A DNA stretch of 64,000 nucleotides from Brevibacillus gelatini (GTDB lineage Bacteria; Bacillota; Bacilli; Brevibacillales; Brevibacillaceae), in assembly GCF_003710935.1 (NCBI RefSeq), contig NZ_RHHS01000020.1, positions 37,492 to 101,491 on the forward strand, written 5' to 3'. Positions 52,690 to 61,278 of this stretch are shown here, in pieces. Under the pieces are notes generated by a model that did not search any database, was not told where the DNA came from, and saw nothing but the letters and a program-made list of their open reading frames with translations. Position numbers and translations under genes: made by a program. Positions within the stretch are counted from its first letter, which is position 1. Every line of letters starts with the position of its first letter.

Positions 52690-54321
52690 CTACATCTTTG
52701 TTTTGTCCTCTAATGAAATCGACAGCTTCATCTCTTCCATGAAAGCCTGAACTTCCCGGCGCATTCCGAACCAGTTTTTGTTGGTGTGGCCTGCCAGGTA
52801 CAGGTGCCCGTCCCCGAGTTGGATCCAGATGCGGCGGTGCTGCCAGAAAAAGCCCATGACCACCCCTACCATGAAAATGAACGCGCCGAAATATATCAGC
52901 GGTACAGCCCTGTCTTTACGTACCATGATACCGGAAATATCTACGAAATCAGGCATTTCGATTTCCAAACCAAAACGGCCATTCTTGTCCTTCAAAATGA
53001 CCTGTCCACTAAGGTACGCCATTTTCTCCCTTATATTTTCTTTTACGGATTGGACCTCAATCGCAAACATGGGATTTTTGGGCAGGTTGCTCTTTGTAGC
53101 CGGCTTACCGTTATTGTCTAGATAAAAGTTCGGAAAATAGTCCAAAACACGTACTTTTACCCCATCGGTCACCAATTGCTCAGGTTTAGGCTCATACAAG
53201 TCCAACTTGATTGTGCCAAGCTTTTTGTTTCCCGCCTGCTTATCGATCAAACTGAAATTAAGTGCGCCCAGTTCCATCTCCTGCACGCCAGATTGGTACA
53301 AAGAGATGTCGTCATACTTCATAGGGTGGTTGACTACAATCGGTCCTCTCTGTATTTCTACAAGATCAGGGTTGGCCCCAGGAAGCTCGGTGTTCTTGTT
53401 GAGGTAAAGTACCGCGTCTGTTTGGTAATTCTTTGGAATTGTGCCGCCTTTCAAATCTAACTTTTCCGCCATTTCTTCCTCCTTCCAATACTCCGTCTTG
53501 TAACCAAGGTTTTTTATGTAATAGGGCGTGTCCGGCAATGCCACCGTTTCTCCTTCCCTGACCCAGACATACGTGTCCAGGTAAAATCCGGGAATGTTGC
53601 GCATCAATACCCCGATGAGAAAAATAATCAACCCGATGTGATTAACGTAAGGGCCCCAACGACTGAAGCGTCCTTTCTCTGCAAGGATTGCTTCACCACT
53701 CTGAAATATTCGATAACCCTTTTTCTTGAGCAATTTCTCGGAACGTTCCAGTAACGCTCTAGAGTCTGCCGTGCCGTCAAAATTTGTCTCACCGAAAAGT
53801 TTCTGCCCTTTTAAGAAAGAAAGATGCTGGTTAACACGAGGTTTGTTCAAAGCCTTGTATAGCGGAATGACCCGGTCCAGACTACAGATGATCAAAGAGG
53901 TCCCCAGCATAACCAATAACGTGACAAACCACCAGGAAGAATAGAGGTTATGCAAGCCAAGCCGGTAAAAAAGTTGTCCCCATATCCCATACGTTTCACT
54001 GTAAAATCGGGCAACATCCGCTTCTGTAGGCACCGGAACGGGAATGTACATCTGCTGAGGGAAGATTGTCCCGATGGCAGAAGCAACCAGGATGACGAGG
54101 ATGATATAGATGGCTACTTTGACAGATGAAAAGAAGTTCCACACCAGGTTAATCGGTGTGGAAGCAAATGTTTGAGATCGCCGCGCCATGCCTTCATAAC
54201 GTATATCTGGAAATTGTGGCTGTTGAATCGACTGATTCGTGTCCAAAAGCTTTCCGCACGATTCGCACAAAAGCGTTCCAAACGGATTGGCATGTCCGCA
54301 TTCACATTTACGTTGATCCAT
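52690..54321 (-). CDS. resB: ResB-type cytochrome c maturation protein
   Basis: 543 residues from the ATG at 54321 (GAGGAACACT upstream). An N-terminal zinc ribbon (CECGHANPFGTLLCESC) precedes the ResB domain: membrane helices at about 65-85, 130-150, 225-245 and near 490, and a large outside loop between the last two. ResB works with ResC in System II haem attachment. It lies between resA and resC, with 12 nt to resA, in an operon starting at 55935. Confidence 0.9.
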   Translation of the reverse strand: MDQRKCECGHANPFGTLLCESCGKLLDTNQSIQQPQFPDIRYEGMARRSQTFASTPINLVWNFFSSVKVAIYIILVILVASAIGTIFPQQMYIPVPVPTEADVARFYSETYGIWGQLFYRLGLHNLYSSWWFVTLLVMLGTSLIICSLDRVIPLYKALNKPRVNQHLSFLKGQKLFGETNFDGTADSRALLERSEKLLKKKGYRIFQSGEAILAEKGRFSRWGPYVNHIGLIIFLIGVLMRNIPGFYLDTYVWVREGETVALPDTPYYIKNLGYKTEYWKEEEMAEKLDLKGGTIPKNYQTDAVLYLNKNTELPGANPDLVEIQRGPIVVNHPMKYDDISLYQSGVQEMELGALNFSLIDKQAGNKKLGTIKLDLYEPKPEQLVTDGVKVRVLDYFPNFYLDNNGKPATKSNLPKNPMFAIEVQSVKENIREKMAYLSGQVILKDKNGRFGLEIEMPDFVDISGIMVRKDRAVPLIYFGAFIFMVGVVMGFFWQHRRIWIQLGDGHLYLAGHTNKNWFGMRREVQAFMEEMKLSISLEDKTKM

Positions 54322-54333
54322 AGTGTTCCTCAC

Positions 54334-54858
54334 TTACGGTAAGATTTTGGCCACGTTTTCCGCAATAATGGATTCCGTCATTTGCCCGACAAAGATTTCC
54401 TGTACTTCTCCGTCCGGATCGATAAAAAAAGTGGTTGGTATGGGCCCGATACGGTACAGTTTGGTTATATTGGACTGACGATCCATTAGAATCGGGAAGT
54501 TTACATCAACCTGTTTCACGAATTGCTCTACTGTAATGGCTGATTCTCCAATATTAACACCCAAAACCACCAGTCCTTTATCCTTAGAGGCTTCATATTG
54601 CTTTTGCAGGGCAGGCATTTCCGCTTTGCAAGGCTCACACCAGGTCCCCCAAAAATTAAGAACCACACCTTTTCCTCTAAGGTCAGAAAGGGTTACAGGT
54701 GTTCCGTTCAATTGCTCCAGGCTAAAGTTGGGAGCGTCTCGTCCCACTTTTATGACATTTGGGTCTTTAACAAAGCTTGAATATACTGCAAAAACCAGCG
54801 CCACAAGCAATATGCCGAGAATGGCAATTCGGACGGACGTTCGGTTTTTCGTGTTCAT
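54334..54858 (-). CDS. resA: Thiol-disulfide oxidoreductase ResA
   Basis: 174 residues, anchored by one N-terminal helix (about 10-28). The thioredoxin fold carries the CEPC active site in WGTWCEPCKAEMP, as in Bacillus ResA, and the following Glu of the TlpA/ResA group. It keeps the CXXCH haem site of apocytochrome c reduced outside the membrane. It is the second gene of the operon, 6 nt after the beta-propeller gene. Confidence 0.92.
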   Translation of the reverse strand: MNTKNRTSVRIAILGILLVALVFAVYSSFVKDPNVIKVGRDAPNFSLEQLNGTPVTLSDLRGKGVVLNFWGTWCEPCKAEMPALQKQYEASKDKGLVVLGVNIGESAITVEQFVKQVDVNFPILMDRQSNITKLYRIGPIPTTFFIDPDGEVQEIFVGQMTESIIAENVAKILP

Positions 54859-54864
54859 CGCCGC

Positions 54865-55935
54865 TTATTTTCCTTCCTCGTTCCCTTCAGAAATGCTCTT
54901 CCCTTGATCAGCGATTTTTTTCCATTTCAAACCTTGGTCGTTTGAGATATAGACGTCGTTTTTGAAAGTCGCAAATGACATTTGGTCTTCATCTGAAGGA
55001 TTCTGGGCAAAATAGGCAACTGCGTCTTCGGTCAGAGCAGGAATTAGCAGGTTTTCTGCCTTCTTACTCGTCATATCCATTTTTTGCAGATACGCCTTGT
55101 TCTGGTAACCGCCGATGAACAACTCGCCGTGATTATTAAAAAATAATGCTGTAGCTTGTCCAGCCGAAACCAATTTTTCAAAAGTGTTGCCATAATCCTT
55201 GGAAAGGTAGACAGCGCTAGGTGTGCCAATAGCTATTACTGATGCTTCCGTAGGATGCACAGCCATGGCAGTCGGTTCCTCACCGAAGCCGTTCATTTGA
55301 CTTTTTGTCCATGTAACGCCTTCGTCTATGGAATAGTAAAGACCCGGAGTGTTCATTTTAGAATTAGGCTGGGGGTTCATCACGTAAATGACATGAGACG
55401 AATAACCAACTGCCATGTTGTGAAAGTCTGTTTCCCCTTCAAGAGCCAGTGTCTGTAATGATTTTCCTTCATCAGTACTTTTAACGATTCCGAATGGATT
55501 TTTCATATCAGATCCCACTGCTGGATGACCGCTGCTGTAAAAACCGTTATCAACCGGGGAGAAACCCATATAATCGTGCTTTTCACCTTCTGGTATTTTC
55601 CAAATCCCATCTTCATATGCCTTTAATCCATCGTGAGCGGGAATCAAAACCCTTTTGCCATCTGTCGAAAAACCCAATCCGTGTATGTGCTCAAGATAAA
55701 TCGCCCTATCCGCATTAATGCCGAAGATAGAAAGCACTCCAGTCGTCACCACCATAAGGACGGCTGCACTCAAGCCCCATTTTAAATAGCGCAGCATTTT
55801 GGACAACTGCAGACGTTTTTCCCTGTCTTCCTGTTTCTTCACATTTTTGAGCGTTTGGATTTGTCTTTTCGTAACGATAAACCAAACAAACAGCACAAGA
55901 GTTACTAAAGATGTACCTACCAGTGCAAGACCCAT
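54865..55935 (-). CDS. Membrane-anchored beta-propeller protein (F510_1955-type)
   Basis: 356 residues. Two N-terminal membrane helices (about 3-22 and 50-68) are followed by a sortilin/BNR-like beta-propeller with repeated Ser/Thr-x-Asp-x-Gly motifs (STDEGKSLQTL, SIDEGVTWTKS, SKDYGNTFEKL, SNDQGLKWKKI) and a motif HIHGLGFSTDGKR of the F510_1955 family. Members are annotated as glycosylhydrolase-like, but no catalytic residues are apparent. It is the first gene of the ResABC operon and under shared operator C. A scaffold or metal-binding role outside the cell is possible. Confidence 0.75.
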   Translation of the reverse strand: MGLALVGTSLVTLVLFVWFIVTKRQIQTLKNVKKQEDREKRLQLSKMLRYLKWGLSAAVLMVVTTGVLSIFGINADRAIYLEHIHGLGFSTDGKRVLIPAHDGLKAYEDGIWKIPEGEKHDYMGFSPVDNGFYSSGHPAVGSDMKNPFGIVKSTDEGKSLQTLALEGETDFHNMAVGYSSHVIYVMNPQPNSKMNTPGLYYSIDEGVTWTKSQMNGFGEEPTAMAVHPTEASVIAIGTPSAVYLSKDYGNTFEKLVSAGQATALFFNNHGELFIGGYQNKAYLQKMDMTSKKAENLLIPALTEDAVAYFAQNPSDEDQMSFATFKNDVYISNDQGLKWKKIADQGKSISEGNEEGK

Positions 55936-55995
55936 GAATGAAACTCCTTTCGCTTTTTCTCTCTTTTTCAGGAAACGATATCAAGAATCTGTATT

Positions 55996-56030
55996 ATTCT
56001 AACCGCCACTTGTGAAGAAATTATGATGAA
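55996..56030 (-). promoter_or_regulatory. Shared operator-promoter C (ResABC operon)
   Basis: Minus strand: TTCATCATAATTTCTTCACAA, then 8 bp, then the -10 TAGAAT (55996-56001). It is the only promoter seen for the beta-propeller, resA, resB and resC genes. Confidence 0.72.
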
Positions 56031-56142
56031 AGTAAGAAAGACTTGTGTCGAATCATTTCCTATAGATTGATGCATATGAATAAGGTATTGCTGGTGCTGA
56101 ATGATGAATCTTCGCGAAAGTTAAAACGCTTATTCAGTCAGT

Positions 56143-56168
56143 AAAAAATGCACCTTTAAGAAGGTGCC
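56143..56168 (-). terminator. Terminator of the cell-wall-binding-repeat gene
   Basis: On the minus strand GCACCTT and AAGGTGC pair around a 4-nt loop and TTTTTT follows, 17 nt after the stop codon. Confidence 0.8.
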
Positions 56169-56185
56169 GGATTATTACGACGTCA

Positions 56186-57241
56186 TCACCCCTGAGGAAA
56201 GACAATACTCTCTTCAATTTCTATTTGTGTTGGATATGCAATGGAGTCAAAATTGCCGAACACAAAGCCATGCATGAAGGGAGGTTGTGGTGGCCTTCTG
56301 ATAGGAGGTCGCAGGGATAGGAGATAATCTTTTATTTCTTTTGGCAGCCTACCTGATCGGGTTATCAATAACGGTGCATGTTTCCCTAGATGAGAAAAGA
56401 GCCCCGATATAATGGCAAGTCGCCAATCTCTTCTGTTTACGAAGGAAAATGCATCCCCTCTTCCCTTCTCATTCCGGTTCCACCCTACACGTGTTTCAGC
56501 GTCAAAAAATTGAGAGAATTGGACAGAAATATCAAATGAAGATGTACCTGAAATACGGACCACTTTTCCATCAGTCAAGCGATGCAAAGTCCGCTCAACC
56601 TCATGCGAAATGGTTGCTTCAGAACCGACGATGTAAATATTTATCTTCGGACGGGAATAGATAAATTGCTGTACTGGAGTCGGTATCCGATCCTTTTCTG
56701 TAAGTAACACGGGAATCCCCTGATGCATGGCGTAATTTGGTACGAACATACTTTCCTCGAACGTCTCTCCTGATAGGAGGAAGGCGTTTTTTCTTCCCTG
56801 TTCTGACGGGGGCGGATATGTCAAACGAAATTGAGAGGCTTCCACCGAAGTAGAATACGGATCTTGATTGCCGATTCGAATGGTGGAAAACCCTATTGTC
56901 TGAACCTCACGTTCAAAATACTGACTCACAGGACCAACTAAAAAGATCTGGGCTGGTACGTTCTTCCCCTCTGGAGACAATCGAAGGATTTCGTTTTTTA
57001 TTTCCTCAGTAAGCCTTTCGGGGACAAGCATCACTGGGGCGTTATTTGGATCATGCACCAGGGAAGCAGAGGTAAAGGCGAAGGGAAAATGCGAGGAAGG
57101 TACCATCGTGATTGCATTTGGTTTCCAAGGCACCTTAGCCGTAGGGAATCCGGGATAAGCCATCTGAAAAGCATTTAACATAACGGAGAACACATCTTCT
57201 CCCCAAACTCTCGTGGTATCAGTGGTATTTCCGCTGAACAT
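56186..57241 (-). CDS. Protein with cell wall-binding repeat 2 domains, no signal peptide
   Basis: 351 residues from the ATG at 57241, which has a near-perfect GGAGGTGACC at 8 nt; longer starts lack this. It shows three CW_binding_2-like repeats with the RI-G-x-SSFDISVQFSQ, RIGNQDPYSTSVEASQF and TTRVWGEDVFSVMLN pattern and interleaved alpha/beta segments (AFLLSGETFEESM, IYIVGSEATISHE). Family members are secreted and hold wall polymers, but here no export signal is seen. It faces the multicopper oxidase 2 gene divergently. Role unknown. Confidence 0.75.
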   Translation of the reverse strand: MFSGNTTDTTRVWGEDVFSVMLNAFQMAYPGFPTAKVPWKPNAITMVPSSHFPFAFTSASLVHDPNNAPVMLVPERLTEEIKNEILRLSPEGKNVPAQIFLVGPVSQYFEREVQTIGFSTIRIGNQDPYSTSVEASQFRLTYPPPSEQGRKNAFLLSGETFEESMFVPNYAMHQGIPVLLTEKDRIPTPVQQFIYSRPKINIYIVGSEATISHEVERTLHRLTDGKVVRISGTSSFDISVQFSQFFDAETRVGWNRNEKGRGDAFSFVNRRDWRLAIISGLFSHLGKHAPLLITRSGRLPKEIKDYLLSLRPPIRRPPQPPFMHGFVFGNFDSIAYPTQIEIEESIVFPQG

Positions 57242-57450
57242 TTCGGTCACCTCCCCCAGCATCATATGTGTTGATACCCACAAAGAGTTCCTCATTTAAT
57301 GGTATAGCCGTGTCGTCATCCATCCGGATGATTTGTGTGGCTGGCAGTACAGCCAGAACACCCTTCCGCATGACCTGCTGAAAAGTCTCGGATTTATTCT
57401 GTAACTTATCAATTGTGGTCCTTTGATAAAACGAATAGCCCGATTACATC

Positions 57451-57482
57451 TTCATTTTTTCTCCATAATCGTATGATATGCT
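57451..57482 (+). promoter_or_regulatory. Shared operator-promoter F (multicopper oxidase 2)
   Basis: Plus strand: TTCATTTTTTCTCCATAA, then 8 bp, then TATGCT (57477-57482). A better hexamer TATGAT begins 5 bp earlier, so the exact -10 is open. Half-site spacing (11 bp) agrees with the other sites. Confidence 0.6.
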
Positions 57483-57512
57483 TTCCCTAGTAGCAGTTGA
57501 GGAGGAGTGAAT

Positions 57513-59213
57513 ATGCTTAAGAAACGCACGAAGAAGTGGGTTGCACTACCAATCGTTCTGACGGGTGTGCTTGTGCTTTCCGCTTGCACAAATGGTGGCC
57601 AAAATATGCAAGGCCATGACATGTCAAATATGGAAAATATGAATTCCATGAAATCAGAAAGTGACCAGCAGCCAAAGCAAATGTCTGCCTCTTCGGATTC
57701 ACCAATCGAGGTGCTGACTGGAAATACGTTTACGCTTACCGCCAAAGAAAGTATGCTTCATCTCGACGACAACACAATGAAAAATGCTTGGACGTATAAC
57801 GGAACCGTACCTGGGCCGCAGTTGCGTGTCAAACAAGGTGAAACCATCAAGGTTGTCTTAAAGAACGAGCTACCAGAACCGGTTACCATTCACTGGCACG
57901 GGTTGCCTGTTCCGAACAATATGGATGGAATTCCGGGAGTAACGCAAAATGCGGTAAAACCAGGGGAGAGCTTTACGTATCAGTTTAAAGTAGAAGTACC
58001 CGGTACCTACTGGTACCATTCACATCAGAAGAGTGTCGATCAAGTGGACAAAGGGCTTTATGGATCAATTGTAGTGGAGCCTAAGAATCCCGAACCATTT
58101 GACAAAGACTTCACCCTTGTTTTGGATGAATGGATGAAGGACGACAGCATGGCTGACATGCACGGCGGTGGTGGTGCAGGAATGGATAAGAATGGTGGTA
58201 ACTCCAGTAACTCAAGTATGGATATGAGCAGCATGAACCACGGAAGTAGCACCAACAGCTCCAGCATGGACATGAGCAATATGAACCACGGAAGCAGCAC
58301 AAACAGCTCTGGTATGGACATGAGAAATATGAGCGATGCCGAAATGATGCCGCTGATGTACACCATCTTCTCTGTAAACGGGAAGACAGGGTCGGCTATC
58401 CAACCCTTGAAAGTAAAAGAGGGAGAAAAAGTAAGGATCCGTCTAATCAACGCAGGTTACCTCTCCCATAAACTGCATTTGCCGAGACATGACTTTAAAA
58501 TCGTCTCGACGGATGGACAGCCGATTAACAACCCGCCCAAGATAAATGGACAATTACTCAACATCGCCCCCGGCGAGCGATATGATATCGAATTTGTCGC
58601 AAATAATCCGGGCAAATGGCTATTGGACGAACACAGCTCCAATCCTGGAGCAAAATCTTTGGCCGTTCCCATCGTCTATGAAGGATATGAAAATGTTTCT
58701 CCGAAAACAGATTCGGGCGATATGCCTTTGGTTGATATCACCAAATACGGGGAAGCAGCAAAAAGCAATTTCTCTCTGGAAGACAAGTATGACATCCAAT
58801 ATACAATGGACTTGGGTACGGATATGAGTAACGGCAAGATGGCTTTTACGATCAATGGTAAGACTTTCCCGAATACTGATCCCCTAAACGTGAAAGAAGG
58901 CGACCTGGTAAAAGTAAAGTTGGTAAACAAGTCTCCAAAAGACATTCACCCGATGCATTTGCATGGCCACTTCTTCCAGGTATTGAGTAAGAATGGTAAA
59001 CCTGTTTCGGGATCTCCACTGGTGAAGGACACACTGAACATCTTGCCAGGTGAAGAATACGTCGTTGCTTTCAAGGCTGACAATCCGGGGAACTGGATGT
59101 TCCACTGCCATGATTTGGGCCACGCTTCCCAAGGGATGGTAACGGAAGTGAAGTACGATGGATTTAAGCCTGACTTTACTGTTGACCCTACAGCAAACAA
59201 TATGCCGGAATAA
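57513..59213 (+). CDS. Multicopper oxidase lipoprotein 2 (CueO/CotA-like, Met-rich insert)
   Basis: 566 residues from the ATG at 57513, 7 nt after GGAGG (a GTG two codons earlier is in frame). The lipobox LSAC puts Cys25 at the mature N-terminus. The ligand motifs are HWHG (127-130), HSH (169-171), HPMHLHGH near residue 480, and HCHDLGHASQGM near 535. A Met/His/Ser insert (about 211-279) contains direct repeats such as SSMDMSNMNHGSS. It is a three-domain oxidase, likely for Cu(I). Placed under operator F; it is the only + strand gene of the regulon. Confidence 0.9.
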   Translation: MLKKRTKKWVALPIVLTGVLVLSACTNGGQNMQGHDMSNMENMNSMKSESDQQPKQMSASSDSPIEVLTGNTFTLTAKESMLHLDDNTMKNAWTYNGTVPGPQLRVKQGETIKVVLKNELPEPVTIHWHGLPVPNNMDGIPGVTQNAVKPGESFTYQFKVEVPGTYWYHSHQKSVDQVDKGLYGSIVVEPKNPEPFDKDFTLVLDEWMKDDSMADMHGGGGAGMDKNGGNSSNSSMDMSSMNHGSSTNSSSMDMSNMNHGSSTNSSGMDMRNMSDAEMMPLMYTIFSVNGKTGSAIQPLKVKEGEKVRIRLINAGYLSHKLHLPRHDFKIVSTDGQPINNPPKINGQLLNIAPGERYDIEFVANNPGKWLLDEHSSNPGAKSLAVPIVYEGYENVSPKTDSGDMPLVDITKYGEAAKSNFSLEDKYDIQYTMDLGTDMSNGKMAFTINGKTFPNTDPLNVKEGDLVKVKLVNKSPKDIHPMHLHGHFFQVLSKNGKPVSGSPLVKDTLNILPGEEYVVAFKADNPGNWMFHCHDLGHASQGMVTEVKYDGFKPDFTVDPTANNMPE

Positions 59214-59217
59214 CAAG

Positions 59218-59250
59218 AAAAAGGGCAGAAACAATTGTTCCTGCCCTTTT
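59218..59250 (+). terminator. Terminator of multicopper oxidase 2
   Basis: AAAAGGGCAG and CTGCCCTTTT form a stem with TTG following, 4 nt after the stop codon. Confidence 0.8.
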
Positions 59251-59387
59251 GTATATGTACGAGGTTTGGACATAACCTATAGGTGTAAAGGTCCCGTTTT
59301 TATTAATTTCCCCGGGCTTTGGAGAAGCCGTCAAAATTGTCCATAAATGCACTCCCCGGTTCTTTTTTCGTTTAAACTAAACCTTTA
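59251..59387. other. Gene-free stretch between oxidase terminator and IS256 remnant
   Basis: I see no gene and no left end of the IS here; it is the breakpoint region of the truncated element. Confidence 0.5.
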
Positions 59388-60018
59388 CCGATTCGTTTCC
59401 CCCTATCCAGTTGCCAAGCACATCTTTGTGGCCTTCCAAGTCAATGCCAATGGCCATGTAGGCGGCTTTGTTGATGATGGCACCGTCTTGTTTCACCTTG
59501 AAGTGAATCGCATCCAGGAACACCACCGCGTATACCGCCTGTAAGGGACGGTTTTGCCATTCTTTGATCAGCGGGACGATCTTGTTGGTCACGTTGGAGA
59601 TGAGGGTAGGAGAAACCTCGATGCCGTAGAGCTGCTGCAGGTGATCCTGAATGTCGCGGGTAGAAACACCCTTGGCATACATGGCAATGATTTGGTCTTC
59701 GATACCCGTCACGTTCGTTTGGTTCTTTTTGACGATGGTCGGCTCAAACTCACCGGCCCGATCACGCGGAACCTGAATGTCCACATCGCCGTACTCGGAA
59801 CGCACCTTTTTCTTGCTGTAGCCGTTCCGGCTGTTGGTGGTTTTCTTATTTTTCGTGTCGTGCTTGGCGTAGCCAAGTGACGTCTCCAGTTCGGCTTCCA
59901 GCATTTCCTGAAGGGTCTCGGCAAACAACTCCTTCAAGGCCGACTGGATGTCTTCCACCGATTGCATGTTCTTTTCCTTGATCCACTGCTTGAGTTGCTC
60001 TTTGGACATCAGGCTCAT
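59377..60018 (-). pseudogene. IS256-family transposase, N-terminal 55 percent
   Basis: From the ATG at 60018 (GGGAGAGCCC) the frame gives the Mutator/IS256 start: MSKEQLKQWIKEKNM, SLGYAKHD with the NSRNGYSKKKV segment, VPRDRAGEFEPTIV, and the first catalytic Asp in VFLDAIHFKVKQDG. Similarity stops after GNWIGGNES (about 59388) and a few unrelated codons follow. The second Asp and the Glu are missing, so it cannot be active. Confidence 0.9.
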
Positions 60019-60097
60019 GGGCTCTCCCAACCTTTCTTTGAATTCATTGTACCCTATTTTGAAGGTTAGGAGTTTACACAAAATAGTTTATAGACTC
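59388..60097 (-). mobile_element. IS256-family element, truncated
   Basis: The right end is preserved: AGGAGTTTACACAAAATAGT and GTTTATAGACTCT (to 60097) is an IS256-type terminal repeat, next to merA sequence. The left side stops within the transposase gene near 59388. No second end and no target duplication can be shown. Confidence 0.8.
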
Positions 60098-60552
60098 TTA
60101 AATAAGGAGCAAGAGTTTCCCGTAAGTCCTCGATCGTTAAACCAAATTTAACTGCTAAGGTGGCTGCGTAAATCACTTCTCCCGCGTTCTCCGCTACAAT
60201 ATGGACTCCCAGTACTTTTTGCGTTTTGGCGTCCGCCACCAATTTGAATACACCCGTTGTCTCATAATTAACCAGAGCCCGTGGAACTGCATCTAACGGT
60301 AACACCGATGTTTTCACTTCAAACCCTTTGGCTTTCGCCTCTTCCTCTGTTAAACCAACAGTGGCAATAGAGGGATTCGTAAACGTGACACTTGGGACTA
60401 CTCGAGGGTCAACCTTCCGCCTAGATACACCTAATGCATTACTTGCGGCAATGGCGCCCTCATAGGCGGCCACGTACACAAATTGGGGTCCTAAGGTTAC
60501 ATCTCCTGCGGCATAGATTCGGAATCTCGTTCGCAGATATTCATCAACCACG
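60098..60552 (-). pseudogene. Partial second merA (C-terminal part)
   Basis: About 152 codons nearly identical to merA residues in 61356-61812 (for example [20 protein letters not shown] and [17 protein letters not shown]). The left end is cut by the IS256 terminus within LRETLAPYL, so the catalytic C-terminal Cys pair is absent; the right end diverges after VVDEYLRT, where a small indel also disrupts the match. The FAD and active-site halves are absent. Confidence 0.93.
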
Positions 60553-60606
60553 TGCTCCTCCTCTGCCCCCATAACATTATTAGATTAGAAATGAGGTTAC
60601 CCAAAA

Positions 60607-61254
60607 TTATAGACCACAGCAGGAACCATTTCCGGATTCCTTGTAACGTACTCCTAAAAGACGGCCAAGTTTGAAGGCATCTTCAACCGGTACTACTTTT
60701 CCTTCCGGATGTTTGTCAAGCCAATCCTTAGCTGCAGTTTCCGAGCTGAAGAAGTGGACTTCGTTACAAAAGGACGTCCTGACGGAAGCCATCTGTTCCG
60801 GTGTTACGATTGAAACAACGGCCGTCGACGGTTCCACGCTCACAACCCGATCCGGTTCCACCGTCAATTTTACAATCTCTCCAGTTCTATGGCAGGGTGA
60901 TTCGATGTGAACGGTACGCCCGATGAGTTCCGGGAACATAAGAGTATCAAGAGCACACCACGCATATAATGGCTTCCCATCTACTTCAATACGATGAGGG
61001 GTAGGGATTAAGGTAAGACCATAACCGACTACCCGACCTTGTTCATCACGTTCCACACTGGGTAATTCCGAAAGAATATTCTCCACCTCTTCGACGGACT
61101 TTCCAGTTGTCTCTACAATGTCTTCAACGCTGACAGGTTCCCCCTTTGCCAACAATTCTAATAAAGGCTGAAAAAGCCACTTCATAGAACTTGCCTCTCC
61201 TTGATCAAACTGTTTGTTAAGCTGGTTCGCTAGTTGCTGAATGTCACTTTTCAT
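60607..61254 (-). CDS. merB: Organomercurial lyase
   Basis: 215 residues. The catalytic residues are present: Cys and Asp in [14 protein letters not shown] (about residues 99-102), and the second Cys in [12 protein letters not shown] (about 162). It cleaves the carbon-mercury bond and hands Hg(II) to MerA. A Cys pair at the C-terminus (GSCCGL) may aid transfer. It is the last intact gene of the mer operon, 24 nt after merA. Flanked by two merA copies. Confidence 0.96.
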   Translation of the reverse strand: MKSDIQQLANQLNKQFDQGEASSMKWLFQPLLELLAKGEPVSVEDIVETTGKSVEEVENILSELPSVERDEQGRVVGYGLTLIPTPHRIEVDGKPLYAWCALDTLMFPELIGRTVHIESPCHRTGEIVKLTVEPDRVVSVEPSTAVVSIVTPEQMASVRTSFCNEVHFFSSETAAKDWLDKHPEGKVVPVEDAFKLGRLLGVRYKESGNGSCCGL

Positions 61255-61278
61255 AATTGTATCTTCCTCCTTTGTCTT

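Noticed and set aside
56075..56142. Short + strand frame MNKVLLVLNDESS resembling the start of a response regulator
   Set aside because: Only 24 codons before a stop, nothing downstream continues the domain; at most a scrap.
57219..57371. 50-codon minus-strand frame overlapping the start of the cell-wall-binding-repeat gene
   Set aside because: Weak ribosome site, no domain; kept only as a possible displaced N-terminus in the findings.
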